Below, piece by piece: positions 8,494 to 18,157 of a stretch of 64,000 nucleotides of DNA. Each line of letters opens with the position of its first letter. The stretch's first letter is position 1. Under the pieces are notes generated by a model, which saw nothing but the letters and a program-made list of their open reading frames with translations, was not told the origin of the DNA and did no database searches. The DNA lies in the NCBI RefSeq assembly GCF_019880585.1, contig NZ_JAINVV010000008.1, forward strand, positions 372,001 through 436,000, given 5' to 3'. Both the position numbers and the translations under genes were made by a program. The stretch comes from Sphingomonas colocasiae. Its GTDB lineage: Bacteria; Pseudomonadota; Alphaproteobacteria; Sphingomonadales; Sphingomonadaceae.

Positions 8494-9372
8494 ATGTTGA
8501 AGATAGAAAATCTTACCCACATCTACCCCAATGGGACACGAGCCCTGGATTCGGTCTCGCTCGAGGTGCCCCCCGGCATGTTCGGCCTGCTCGGCCCCAA
8601 TGGCGCCGGCAAGTCGACACTGATGCGCACGATCGCCACCTTGCAGGTGCCCACCTCGGGCGTGATCCGCTTCGACGAGATCGACGTGCTGGCCACCCCG
8701 GACGCGCTGCGACGGACGCTCGGCTACCTGCCGCAGGATTTCGGGGTCTATCCGCGCGTTTCCGCGTTCGACATGCTCGATCATCTCGCCGTACTGAAGG
8801 GCTATGCCAATCGCGGAGAGCGCCGGGACGTGGTCGGCGCGCTGCTCAACCAGGTCAATCTCTGGACTGTCCGCAACAAGGCGGTCGCCGGCTTTTCGGG
8901 CGGCATGCGCCAGCGCTTCGGCATCGCACAGGCGCTGATCGGCCAGCCGCGCCTCATCATCGTGGACGAACCGACCGCGGGCCTCGATCCGGAAGAGAGC
9001 AACCGCTTCCTCAATCTGCTCTCCGAAGTGGCCGAAAACATCGTGGTGATCTTTTCCACGCACATCGTTCAGGACATCGCCGATCTCTGCCAGAATGCCG
9101 CGATCATCGCGGGCGGCAGGATCATCAGCCGCGGATCCCCGCAGAAGCTGGTCGAGCAGGTGCGCGGCCGCGTGTGGAAGAAGATCATCGCCAAGGACGA
9201 GCTCGACGCGCATCGCGAACGTTACGACGTGATCGCCACGCGACTGACCGGCGGCCGCACCGTCATCCATGCCCTGGCCGACGCGAACCCGGGCGACGGC
9301 TTCGAAGCGATCGAGGGCGATCTCGAGGACGTCTATTTCGCGACGCTGCTGTCGCTGCGTCGCGCGGCCTGA
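8494..9372 (+). CDS. ABC transporter ATP-binding protein, ABC-2 type (copy 1)
   Basis: This 292-residue ATPase is a partner of the permease/peptidase fusion that begins five bases after its stop. It shows Walker A GPNGAGKST, the phrase GYLPQDFGVYPRVSA after the Q-loop, signature FSGGMRQR, Walker B LIIVDEPTAGLD and the H-loop STHI. A C-terminal extension of about 80 residues follows. The ATG at 8494 is preferred over an upstream TTG at 8482, with the GAGGGAG and GGGG purine tracts as ribosome sites. It is clearly paralogous to the ATPase at 45193-46086: both begin with the same Y-P-N-G-T-R-A-L segment and share most motifs. Confidence 0.93.
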   Translation: MLKIENLTHIYPNGTRALDSVSLEVPPGMFGLLGPNGAGKSTLMRTIATLQVPTSGVIRFDEIDVLATPDALRRTLGYLPQDFGVYPRVSAFDMLDHLAVLKGYANRGERRDVVGALLNQVNLWTVRNKAVAGFSGGMRQRFGIAQALIGQPRLIIVDEPTAGLDPEESNRFLNLLSEVAENIVVIFSTHIVQDIADLCQNAAIIAGGRIISRGSPQKLVEQVRGRVWKKIIAKDELDAHRERYDVIATRLTGGRTVIHALADANPGDGFEAIEGDLEDVYFATLLSLRRAA

Positions 9373-9376
9373 GAAT

Positions 9377-12300
9377 ATGGGGATGTTCGCGCACGTCGCC
9401 GGCTTCGAGCTGAAATACCAGCTCCGCTCCGCCATGTTCTGGGGGGCGTTCATCGTCTTCTTCCTGCTCGCCTTCGCGACCGTCGCCTCGGACGACATCC
9501 GCATCGGCTGGGGCGGGCAGGTGTTCCGCAACGCACCCTATGCGATCGCGATCAACAGCATGGTCTGGACCATCTTCGCGATGTTCCTGGTGACGGCGTT
9601 CGTCTCGAACGTGGTGCTGCGCGACGACGAGACCGGCTTCGGCCCGATCATCCAGGCGACGCGACTGTCCAGATTCAACTATCTGTTCGGCCGCTTCACC
9701 GGCGGCTTCCTGACCGCGACCCTCGCCTTTCTGAGCGTGCCGCTCGGCGCGCTGATGGCGGTGCTGCTGCCGGGGCCCGACCCCGAGACGATCGGGCCGG
9801 TCAATATCGCCGACTATGTGCAGGTGTTCGTCCTGCTCTGCGTACCGACATTGTTCCTGCTGAGCGCGGGATTCTTCGCGCTCGCGACGGCGACGCGCTC
9901 GCAGATCGCCACCTATGTCGGCGCGCTGGTGGTGCTGGCGGTCTATCTGTTCAGCCGCATCTATTTCCGGCGGCCGGAATTCGGCGCAGTGGCGATGCTG
10001 ACCGATCCCTTCGGCCTGGCCGCGTTCGAGCATGCCACCAAGAACTGGACCGCCAACGATCGCAACATGATGCTGCCGTCGTTCACCGGCCTGGTGCTGC
10101 AGGGCCGCGCGATATGGTGCGCAGTGGGCCTAGCGATGCTTGCGATGGCCTGGCGCTCGTTCACGCGCAAGGGTTTCGCCACGCGCGCCGACCGTCGCCC
10201 CGCGCGCAACGAGGCGCAGGCGATCGAGAGCGCGGCGCCCGTCTTCACCGGTGCGCCGCTGCCGCCGGCGGACCGCAAGCTGGGCTGGGGACCGCTGGCC
10301 GCGCTGACGCGCTTCGAGCTGCTCGGCGTGCTGCGCGGGCCGACGTTCATCGTGCTCCTCGGCTTCGCCTTCATCAACACCGTCATCGGCCTGTGGCTGG
10401 CGGGCGACGACAGCGTGACCGTCATCTATCCGGTGACGCGCGTGATGATCCAGACGCTGGCCGCGCAGTTCACCACCATTCCGCTGTTCGTGGCGGCCTT
10501 CTACGCGGGCGAACTGGTGTGGCGCGACCGCGAACGCCGCGTTCACGAGATCGTCGATGCGACCCCCTCTCCGGACTGGGCGTTCCTGATGCCCAAGATC
10601 CTGGCGGTGAGCGTGATCCTGCTCGCGATGGGCCTGATGTGCATCGCCGCCGCCGTCGGCGTCCAGCTCGCCAAGGGCTTCACCGACATCGAGTTCGTCA
10701 AATATTTCACATGGTTCCTCGCCCCCTGGTTCTCGACCATGGTGATGTACGCGGTGCTCGCCGTGTTCGTGCAGACGCTGGTGCCGCACAAGTTCGTCGG
10801 CCTGCTCGTAATGCTGCTCTACTTCATCGCCGAAACCATGCTGCCGACGCTGGGACTGGAGAGCCATCTCTATCTCTACGCCACCACGTCGCCCACGCCG
10901 GTTTCCGACATGAACGGGCTCGGCGTCCATGCCGGCCATGCGCTGTGGTATCGCGCCTATTGGGCGTGCGGCGCGGTCATCCTGACCGTGCTCGCATGGG
11001 GCCTCTGGCGGCGCGGCGCATCGGCGCCGCTGCGCGTCCGGCTGAGGAGGCTGCCGGCCCGCCTCGCCGGCGCGCCCGGCATGATCGCCGGCACGGCCGC
11101 GGTCGGGATGGCCGGGCTGGGCGGCTGGATCTACTATAACAACTATGTCCTGAACGACTTCCCCACCTTCAAGGGCAGCTCGGAATGGGCAGCGAATTAC
11201 GAGAAGGCGCTGCTGCCGCTGGAATCGCATCCGCAGCCGCACATCATCGACATGAAGCTGGACGTCGACCTTCACCCCGAGGGCACCGCGCCCTGGGTGA
11301 CGACGACCGGCAGCTATGTGATCCAGAACAAGACCGGCAAACCGCTGAACCAGGTCTATGTGCAGTGGCAGCACGCACTGGTCACCAAGTCGTTCCTCGG
11401 CACGACCATCGATCCGGGCGTGAAGATGCTGATGCTCGACGTGCCCGGCGCGCGGATGACCCGCGACCTGCCCGACTATAATTTCCGCATCTACACCTTC
11501 GACACGCCGATGGCGCCCGGCGAGACGCGGCAGATCCGCTTCAAGACGCTGCGCGAGCAGAAGGGGTTCCGCAATTCGGGCAATGAGGATCGGCTGGTCG
11601 CCAACGGCACCTTCCTGAACAATTTCTCGCTTGCGCCGAACCTGGGCGTGTCGCGCTGGCCGCTGCTCCAGGACCGCGCGACCCGCCGCAAATATGGCCT
11701 CAACCCCGATCTCGTGATCAACAAGCTGGAAGACGAGCATGCGCGCGCCTTCACCTATCTGCGTCACGACAGCGATTTCGTGAATGCGGACGTGACCGTG
11801 CGCGGGCCGGCGGACCAGACGCTGATCGCGCCGGGCGAGCGGGTTTCGCATCAGGTGACGGGCGACCGGCAGGTGACGCGATTCCGGACCGAGGCGCCCA
11901 TCAACAACTTCTTCTCGATCCAGGCCGCGAACTATGCGGTGAAGCGGCAGAAATGGGGCAATGTGGACATCGAAGTCTACTATCACCCCACGCATGCCTT
12001 CAACGTCGATCGCTTCATTCGGCTTTCGAAGGATGGGCTCGAATATTTCTCGAAGAACTTCAGCCCCTACCAGTTCAAGCAGTTCCGCATCATAGAATTC
12101 CCCGTCTACAACAATTTCGCGCAGGCCTTCCCAGGCGCGGTGCCCTATTCGGAAGGCGCGGGGTTCATCGCGAAGATCGACGACCGCGACGGTGTGGACT
12201 TCATCGCCTATGTCACCGCGCACGAGCTCGCGCACCAATGGTGGTTCCACCAGGTGACCGGCGCGGACATGGAGGGCAGCACCGTCCTCTCCGAAACGCT

Positions 12301-13012
12301 CGCCCAATATTCGGCGATCATGGTGATGGAGAAGCGCTACGGCGACGCGATGATCCGCAAGTTCCTGAAGCGCGGCATGGAGGGTTATCTCGGCCAGCGC
12401 GGCAAGGAGAATGTCGCGGAGCCGGTGCTCGAGCGCGTGCAGGAACAGGCCTATGTCCGCTACCAGAAGGGCGGGAACGTCATGTACCTGCTCAAGGACC
12501 GGATGGGCGAGGAGCAGGTCAACCGTGCGCTGCGTTCGCTGATCGCGCAATTCGCCTTCAAGGGCGCGCCCTACCCCACAGGCCGGCATCTGACCAACGC
12601 GCTTCGCGCCGAGGCGAAACCCGAGCACCAGCAGCTGATCACCGACCTGTTCGAGCGGATCACGCTCTATGACCTCAAGGTGACCGACGGCCGCACGACG
12701 CGGCGCGCCGACGGGAAATGGGCGCTCTCCGCCACCGTGGAGGCGCGCAAGCGCTACGCCGACGGCAAGGGCGTGGAAACCGAAGCCCCGCTGAACGAGA
12801 TGTTCGACATCGGCGTGTTCTCCGCGAACCCGGGCGACAAGGGTTTTGGCAAGGCCGATATCCTGTCGTTCAAGCAACAGCGCCTGAAATCCGGCCGGCA
12901 CACATTCGAGATGGTGCTGGACAAGCAGCCCAAATTCGTCGGCCTCGACCCCTATCTCAAATATATCGACCGCAATTCGGAAGATAATGTTCGCAGCGTA
13001 GAAGCAAGATGA
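9377..13012 (+). CDS. ABC-2 permease fused to an M1-type metallopeptidase (copy 1)
   Basis: This 1211-residue fusion has two ABC-2 permease-like blocks (about six helices each, roughly 15-240 and 310-540), a further helix near 570-590, then a gluzincin peptidase domain likely on the periplasmic face. The zinc site is HELAH (H949, E950, H953) with Glu973 in SETLAQ as third ligand (HEXXH-X19-E). The later YQKG phrase matches the M1 catalytic tyrosine region. The aminopeptidase GxMEN signature is not visible; the equivalent position reads NNFAQAFPGAVPYSE. So it may not be a simple aminopeptidase. It is co-transcribed with its ATPase and followed 51 bases later by a TonB receptor. A paralogue lies at 41576-45181. 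Confidence 0.9.
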   Translation: MGMFAHVAGFELKYQLRSAMFWGAFIVFFLLAFATVASDDIRIGWGGQVFRNAPYAIAINSMVWTIFAMFLVTAFVSNVVLRDDETGFGPIIQATRLSRFNYLFGRFTGGFLTATLAFLSVPLGALMAVLLPGPDPETIGPVNIADYVQVFVLLCVPTLFLLSAGFFALATATRSQIATYVGALVVLAVYLFSRIYFRRPEFGAVAMLTDPFGLAAFEHATKNWTANDRNMMLPSFTGLVLQGRAIWCAVGLAMLAMAWRSFTRKGFATRADRRPARNEAQAIESAAPVFTGAPLPPADRKLGWGPLAALTRFELLGVLRGPTFIVLLGFAFINTVIGLWLAGDDSVTVIYPVTRVMIQTLAAQFTTIPLFVAAFYAGELVWRDRERRVHEIVDATPSPDWAFLMPKILAVSVILLAMGLMCIAAAVGVQLAKGFTDIEFVKYFTWFLAPWFSTMVMYAVLAVFVQTLVPHKFVGLLVMLLYFIAETMLPTLGLESHLYLYATTSPTPVSDMNGLGVHAGHALWYRAYWACGAVILTVLAWGLWRRGASAPLRVRLRRLPARLAGAPGMIAGTAAVGMAGLGGWIYYNNYVLNDFPTFKGSSEWAANYEKALLPLESHPQPHIIDMKLDVDLHPEGTAPWVTTTGSYVIQNKTGKPLNQVYVQWQHALVTKSFLGTTIDPGVKMLMLDVPGARMTRDLPDYNFRIYTFDTPMAPGETRQIRFKTLREQKGFRNSGNEDRLVANGTFLNNFSLAPNLGVSRWPLLQDRATRRKYGLNPDLVINKLEDEHARAFTYLRHDSDFVNADVTVRGPADQTLIAPGERVSHQVTGDRQVTRFRTEAPINNFFSIQAANYAVKRQKWGNVDIEVYYHPTHAFNVDRFIRLSKDGLEYFSKNFSPYQFKQFRIIEFPVYNNFAQAFPGAVPYSEGAGFIAKIDDRDGVDFIAYVTAHELAHQWWFHQVTGADMEGSTVLSETLAQYSAIMVMEKRYGDAMIRKFLKRGMEGYLGQRGKENVAEPVLERVQEQAYVRYQKGGNVMYLLKDRMGEEQVNRALRSLIAQFAFKGAPYPTGRHLTNALRAEAKPEHQQLITDLFERITLYDLKVTDGRTTRRADGKWALSATVEARKRYADGKGVETEAPLNEMFDIGVFSANPGDKGFGKADILSFKQQRLKSGRHTFEMVLDKQPKFVGLDPYLKYIDRNSEDNVRSVEAR

Positions 13013-13063
13013 ACCGACAATAGCAATCAACGTCCTTAATATTAAAAAATCAGGGAGATGAAT

Positions 13064-15574
13064 ATGAGGGATCTTCGAAAGACTCTGCTGATCGCGGCTT
13101 CGGCGTTCGCCGTCGCGTGCCCGGCCATGGCGATCGCACAGTCCGGACCGGCGGAAGAACAGACGGCCACGCCGGCGAGGGACGCGAACGAAATCATCGT
13201 CACGGCCACGCGACGCGCGGAATCGCTGCTCGACGTGCCGATCAGCATCGCGGCCTATTCGCAGGAAACGCTCGACCAGAAGGGCATCCGCAGCGTCGAG
13301 GATCTCGTCCGCAACACCCCAGGCGTCAATCTCACCCAAGGCTTTTCGGGCATTCGGTACATCGCGATCCGCGGCCTGCAATCATCGGTCGGCGCGACAA
13401 TGACCGGCATCTATATCGATGATACGCCGGTCCATATCCGTTCGCTCGTGCTGATGAGTTTCTTCTCTCCGGCGCTGTACGATCTCGAGCGCGTCGAGGT
13501 TCTGCGCGGACCCCAGGGCACGCTGTTCGGTTCGAGCGCCATGGGCGGCGCGGTGCGCTTCATCACCGCAAAGCCGACGCTGGACAAGTTCACCGGCAAC
13601 GCGCGTGCCGAACTCGGCTTCACCGAAGGCGGCGATCCGACCTATGAGCTTGGCGGCGCAGTGGGCGGCCCGATCGTCGAGGACAAGCTGGCCTTCCGCG
13701 CCAGCGCCTATTACCGGCGCGACGGCGGCTATATCGACCGTGTTCCCTTCTACGCCAACCGCGGCACGGCCGAGAAGAACTCGAACTCGAACCGGACGAT
13801 GGTCTTCAACGGTTCGCTGCTGTGGAAGCCGACCGAGGACATCTCGATCACGCCATCGATCTTCTACCAGAAAACCAACCGCGACGATCAGAGCACCTAC
13901 TGGACCTATGGCAACGGCTCCACCCGCGCCCAGCCGCCGGAGTTCCAGAGCGGCGAAGGCGTCGCCTCGACCGGCGAAGATAAATTCAAGCTGTACCAGC
14001 TCAAGGGCGAGTGGGACATGGGTCCGGTCTCGCTGATTAGCAACACGGCCTATGTCGATCGCCGCAACCGGTCCATAGACGACGGCACCGCCTATATCCT
14101 CGATATCTTCGACAATATTCTGAACGGACTGGGGAACGACCCTGCATTCGGCACGGGCGTCCCCCTCCGCGGCATCTATGATGCTTTCGCCAGGGCGGCG
14201 GGGGCAAATACCACCCAGATCGGTTTCGACACCGCGTCGCCCGGCCGGGCCGGCGGGCCGAATTGCGGCGAATGCTTCGTCCTCTTCTCGGACCAGATCC
14301 AGCGCAGCTTCAGCCAGGAAGTGCGCCTCCAGTCCAACGATCCGGACGCGCGCCTCCGCTATGTCGTCGGCGCATTCTACCAGAAGACCCGCCAGCGCGC
14401 GCGTGACAGCGACTTCAGCTATTCGCCCTACGACAACTATCTGTACCCGACGTCCTATCATGCGGCACCGCCAGTCGCGCTCCCCTTCCCGCTGGGCATC
14501 TTCGCAGGCGCTTTGCCGCCGTTCTTCCCGCTCGCGGCGGACGGCGTCGGGGGGTATGCCCAGACCCGTATCGTAGACCGCAGCCTGGGCCTCTTCGGCA
14601 GCGTCGATTTCGAACTTTTTGAAAATCTGACGCTGACCGCAGGGTTGCGCTGGTCGCGTCTCGAGTTCGAATCGCATGCGGAAAGTGTCGATTCGGTGAC
14701 CAAAGTGACGACGACGGGCGCGCTGCAGCGCAGCGTTGAAAAGCCGCTGACGCCCAAGTTCGGCATCACCTATGAGCCTACGCCGAACCTGATGGTCTAC
14801 GCCTCCGCGGCGAAGGGCTTCCGCTCGGGCGGCGTCAACACCGCCGCCGCCCAGGTCGATCCGGGCTGTCTGCCGGGCCTCCAGAAGGTTGGCTACGACA
14901 CCATTCCCGCGACCTACAAGTCTGATAGCGTGTGGAGCTACGAACTGGGTGCCAAGGGCCGTGTCGGCAGTTTCGCGACATTCGCCGCCGCCGCCTTCCA
15001 GACCGACTGGACCGGCGTGCAACGCAGCCGTCAGATCGAGGGCTGCGCGAGCATCTTCACCGACAATTTCGGCAAGGCACGCTCACGCGGCCTTGAAGCG
15101 CAGATCACGGTGTTTCCGGTCAAGGGCCTGACACTCGACGCCAATATCGGCTATATCGACGGCACGCAGCGGGAGACGATCCTCGTTCCCGGCACGACCA
15201 ACACCGTCACGCGCAAGGGCGACCGCTTCGCCGCGCCGTGGACGGTGAACCTGACCGGCATGTACGAGACGCCGATCGGCCCCGACGATCTGAGGGGCTA
15301 TGGCACCGTCCAGTGGACCTACAAGAGCGGCTTTTCGGTGAAGCCGGGCAATGTCGGTTTCAATCCCATCCTGGCCACCACCGACGACCAGCGCAACCTG
15401 AACGCCCGCCTCGGCATCCGCACCGGCAACGGGATCGACATCTCGGTGTTCGCCAACAACCTGACCAACTCGCGCGACATCATCGGCCGCCTGCATTTCC
15501 AGCCATCCGAGCGCATCCAGATCCAGACCTGGCGCCCACGGACCTTCGGCATCACGGGCGGCATTCAGTTCTAA
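13064..15574 (+). CDS. TonB-dependent receptor
   Basis: This 836-residue outer-membrane receptor has a signal peptide of about 27 residues ending AMAIAQ. A TonB-box-like segment NEIIVTATRR follows, then the plug (RSVEDLVRNTPGVN, LRGPQGTLFGSSAMGG) and a 22-strand barrel ending in the outer-membrane signature TFGITGGIQF. AGGGAG six bases upstream selects the ATG at 13064 over one at 13058. It belongs to the large sphingomonad group of receptors for organic nutrients or siderophores. Its position behind an ABC/M1 peptidase fusion suggests import of peptides or a peptide-like chelator, but the ligand cannot be read from sequence. A strong terminator follows. Confidence 0.94.
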   Translation: MRDLRKTLLIAASAFAVACPAMAIAQSGPAEEQTATPARDANEIIVTATRRAESLLDVPISIAAYSQETLDQKGIRSVEDLVRNTPGVNLTQGFSGIRYIAIRGLQSSVGATMTGIYIDDTPVHIRSLVLMSFFSPALYDLERVEVLRGPQGTLFGSSAMGGAVRFITAKPTLDKFTGNARAELGFTEGGDPTYELGGAVGGPIVEDKLAFRASAYYRRDGGYIDRVPFYANRGTAEKNSNSNRTMVFNGSLLWKPTEDISITPSIFYQKTNRDDQSTYWTYGNGSTRAQPPEFQSGEGVASTGEDKFKLYQLKGEWDMGPVSLISNTAYVDRRNRSIDDGTAYILDIFDNILNGLGNDPAFGTGVPLRGIYDAFARAAGANTTQIGFDTASPGRAGGPNCGECFVLFSDQIQRSFSQEVRLQSNDPDARLRYVVGAFYQKTRQRARDSDFSYSPYDNYLYPTSYHAAPPVALPFPLGIFAGALPPFFPLAADGVGGYAQTRIVDRSLGLFGSVDFELFENLTLTAGLRWSRLEFESHAESVDSVTKVTTTGALQRSVEKPLTPKFGITYEPTPNLMVYASAAKGFRSGGVNTAAAQVDPGCLPGLQKVGYDTIPATYKSDSVWSYELGAKGRVGSFATFAAAAFQTDWTGVQRSRQIEGCASIFTDNFGKARSRGLEAQITVFPVKGLTLDANIGYIDGTQRETILVPGTTNTVTRKGDRFAAPWTVNLTGMYETPIGPDDLRGYGTVQWTYKSGFSVKPGNVGFNPILATTDDQRNLNARLGIRTGNGIDISVFANNLTNSRDIIGRLHFQPSERIQIQTWRPRTFGITGGIQF

Positions 15575-15596
15575 CCATCAGCCGCGACTTCCCCTG

Positions 15597-15633
15597 CCGC
15601 CTCCGGACTCGCGTCCGGGGGCGGTTTCTTTTT
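15597..15633 (+). terminator. Rho-independent terminator after the TonB receptor
   Basis: A 12-base stem CCGCCTCCGGAC / GTCCGGGGGCGG (one G-T pair) with loop TCGC is followed by TTTCTTTTTT. It sits 23 bases after the receptor's stop. Confidence 0.9.
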
Positions 15634-15742
15634 TGGCAGATGTCCGGGATTTTTGTCCGCGAGGTCGGCGCAAACCTCATAATTCCGCGGGATACGCCGA
15701 CGAGCCGGTGTCGAGACATGGTTTGCAGTCGCAGCCGAACCT

Positions 15743-15950
15743 CTCCTCCCTGTCGAAGATGGGGAGGGGGACCGCCACGGCATAGCCGTGGTGGTGGAGG
15801 GGAAATGCGATGGCTGATCCCGCGCCATAACTGACGGAAATACTGAGGGAATCCGGCTCAAAGACGGAGCAAAGCGGAGGCATCGTACTTCCCCTCCACC
15901 ACGCCGCTTCGCGTCGCGGTCCCCCTCCCCACGCTGCGCGTAGGGAGGAG
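15743..15950. repeat. Pair of long inverted GC-rich repeats
   Basis: The segment at about 15743-15803 (CTCCTCCCT ... GGGGAGGGGGACCGC ... GTGGTGGAGGGG) reappears in inverted order at about 15889-15950 (CCCCTCCACCAC ... GCGGTCCCCCTCCCC ... AGGGAGGAG). Each arm is about 60 bases and the enclosed spacer is about 85. No gene lies between 15575 and 16046. It resembles the REP-like intergenic palindromes common in sphingomonads and lies between two convergent genes, so RNA-end formation is possible. Confidence 0.7.
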
Positions 15951-16046
15951 AACTCTTACCGTCTCACATCTCCAACAAAACCCCGGCCCCCAATGCACCT
16001 GCGCGCGGAGGACGGGACAGGTCCTTCGATCGTGTCGAGGCGTCCC

Positions 16047-18002
16047 CTACTCCGCCATCATCGCCGACTGGTCGACGGACACGACCGGCAGCCAGATCCT
16101 GGTGCCGGCGGCGCCGCGCTCCAGCGTGACCGTCGCAGCCTTGTAGTCATCCTTCTTCGCGTTGAAGATGTTGGGCACGAAGGTCTGCGGATTGCGGTCG
16201 TAGAGCGGGAACAGGCTCGACTGGATCTGCACCATGATGCGGTGGCCGGGCTGGAAGACGTGATTCACCGTCGGCAGGCGGAACTTGTAGGTCTGCGTCT
16301 TGCCTTTGGGGATGGCGGTCGGCCTGGCGAAGCTGTTGCGATAGCGCCCACGGAAAATGTCGAGGCTGATCGGCAGTTCATATCCCGCCATCTTGGGATT
16401 GGTCTCGTTCTCCTGCGGGAAGACGTCGATCACCTTCACCACGAAATCGCCGTCTGTGCCGGTCGTCCTGGCGACAATTTCGGCGATCGGCGCGCCGGAG
16501 ACACGGACCGGCCTGGTCAGGACTTCGGTGGCGTAGGTCATCACGTCCGGACGGCCATCGGCGTGGCGCTGGTCGCTGACCAGCCAGACCGGCCATTCGG
16601 GGGTGTAGACCGACTTCTGCATGCTGAACGGCCGCGGCAGGAAGGGCACGGGCTTGGCCGGATCGGAGACATAGCTGTCCTCGCCCGCGGCACCCGGCTT
16701 GAACGAGAGTCCGCCTTCGGCCGCGAGATAGATGGGCGTCAACGGCGCGGGGCAGCCGCTTTCGCAGGCAAGCGGCCAGGCCTTCAGTTTCTCCCACTTG
16801 TCCTCGCCCGTATTATAGGCGGTGGCGACGGGCATGTTGGCGGGCGGGCCGTCCTTCAGATGCTGGTTGAAGAACGGCAGGATCATCTTCTTCCAATAAT
16901 CGGCAACGGTGTCGCTGCTCCAGTTGAACGCGCCGGTGCTGCGGCCGCCCGCCGATCGGTTGATCTGGCTATGGAACCAGGGGCCCAGGATGATGTGGTT
17001 GTTGCCGGTCTTGCCCGCCTTGCGCAGCGCCTCGAACGCGGTGATCGCACCATAGGAATCCTCCTGATCCCAGAAGGGCTGCACCCAGAGCGTGGGCACG
17101 TCCGACGGATTGGCGGCGAGAAGCTTGTCCAGCGCCTGGCCCGACCAGGTCTGGTTGTATTCGGGGTTCGCCACGATCCGTTTCCAGGCGGGAAGCTGGT
17201 CGAAGCCGCGGGCACGCGCCCAGTCGCCGGCGGAGCCGGCTTCGCGGAAGACGTGATAATCGTCGCCGCTGCCGTGCGGCGGAGTGGCGGCGAACGCCTT
17301 GTCTCCGCTCTGCATCGCCACGAAACCCAGCATCAACTGGCGGAAAGCGCCGTGATGGAACCAGTCGTCGCCCATCCAGCCGTCGATGATCGGGCTTTCG
17401 GGCGCGGCGGCGCGCAGCGCCGGATGTGGATTGAGCAGCGCCGAGGCAGTGGTGTAGCCCTCATAGGACGAACCGATCATGCCGACGCGGCCGTTGCCCT
17501 CGGGCAGGTTCGCCTTGTCCACCAGCCAGGCGATCGTGTCGTAGGCGTCGGTCGCATGGTCAACGCCGGTGGGGTTGAGCGGCCCCGCCGCCGGCATGAT
17601 CATCGTGTAATCGCCTTCGGACTTGAACTTGCCGCGCGTGTCCTGCCAGACGATGATGTAGCCGTTGCGCACGAACTCCTCATTCTCGAAGGGGAGCGCG
17701 TTGATCATCTTGCCGCTGGTCGACCGCGTCGAGCGCGCGGTGGCGTTATAGGGCGTGCGATCCATCAGGATCGGCGCGTTGGCCGCGCCCTTGGGCACCA
17801 GGATGATGGTGTGGAGCTTCACGCCGTCGCGCATCGGGATCTTCACCTCGCGCCGATCGAAGTCGGTTTCGGCGGCGATGGGCGTGTAGGACTTGGGAAT
17901 GTCGCCGCCGGGAACGACGACCGGCGTGCCCTGCGCGTGCAATGCGCCCGGCGACAGCGCCAGAGCGAGGGCCAGCGAAATCTTCGACACCTTCATGGTC
18001 AT
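16047..18002 (-). CDS. CocE/NonD (X-Pro dipeptidyl-peptidase S15-type) hydrolase A
   Basis: This 651-residue exported serine hydrolase follows a signal peptide ending LSPGALHAQG. The alpha/beta-hydrolase core opens with RREVKIPMRDGVKLHT, as in S15/CocE enzymes. The nucleophile lies in GSSYEG, an acid in the WDQEDSYG region and the histidine in GPWFHS, completing a catalytic triad. A C-terminal jelly-roll domain (PGHRIMVQIQSSLFPLYDRNP) is typical of X-Pro dipeptidyl peptidases and glutaryl-acylases. The start at 18002 follows GGGGAAGAG, with a second ATG two codons later also possible; the open frame further upstream lacks a ribosome site. It diverges from the CPBP/P1/Pip operon and shares the 156-base promoter region. 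Substrate (X-Pro peptide versus ester or acyl-amide) is undecided. Confidence 0.88.
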   Translation of the reverse strand: MTMKVSKISLALALALSPGALHAQGTPVVVPGGDIPKSYTPIAAETDFDRREVKIPMRDGVKLHTIILVPKGAANAPILMDRTPYNATARSTRSTSGKMINALPFENEEFVRNGYIIVWQDTRGKFKSEGDYTMIMPAAGPLNPTGVDHATDAYDTIAWLVDKANLPEGNGRVGMIGSSYEGYTTASALLNPHPALRAAAPESPIIDGWMGDDWFHHGAFRQLMLGFVAMQSGDKAFAATPPHGSGDDYHVFREAGSAGDWARARGFDQLPAWKRIVANPEYNQTWSGQALDKLLAANPSDVPTLWVQPFWDQEDSYGAITAFEALRKAGKTGNNHIILGPWFHSQINRSAGGRSTGAFNWSSDTVADYWKKMILPFFNQHLKDGPPANMPVATAYNTGEDKWEKLKAWPLACESGCPAPLTPIYLAAEGGLSFKPGAAGEDSYVSDPAKPVPFLPRPFSMQKSVYTPEWPVWLVSDQRHADGRPDVMTYATEVLTRPVRVSGAPIAEIVARTTGTDGDFVVKVIDVFPQENETNPKMAGYELPISLDIFRGRYRNSFARPTAIPKGKTQTYKFRLPTVNHVFQPGHRIMVQIQSSLFPLYDRNPQTFVPNIFNAKKDDYKAATVTLERGAAGTRIWLPVVSVDQSAMMAE

Positions 18003-18107
18003 ATGCTCTTCCCCGTGATGGATTTTTTCGTGTGCAGATTTGCCGCCGCGCGGGCGCGCCGCAACGCCATATTCCTCAGTCTCTGAGCCAGAATAACTGT
18101 GCCTCAT

Positions 18108-18125
18108 CCCCAGCTTTACTGGTTG
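18108..18125 (+). promoter_or_regulatory. Conserved element, copy a
   Basis: The plus strand reads CCCCAGCTTTACTGGTTG. The first 14 bases are identical to copy c (58047-58065), with one difference from copy b (35586-35604). It lies 33 bases before the CPBP start codon and about 105 bases from the divergent S15 gene. Function as an operator or promoter part is inferred. Confidence 0.55.
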
Positions 18126-18157
18126 GCGGCGGGACGAAGCCTATGCCAGCGTGATTC

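Noticed and set aside
10130-13381. Very long open frame (1083 codons) antisense to the first ABC/M1 fusion
   Set aside because: It is rich in Arg, His and Asp with no domain pattern, and it mirrors a well-supported gene. Long antisense frames are common in high-GC DNA.
15993-18086. 697-codon open frame antisense to S15 hydrolase A
   Set aside because: It overlaps a gene with clear catalytic motifs, has no ribosome site and no recognisable fold.
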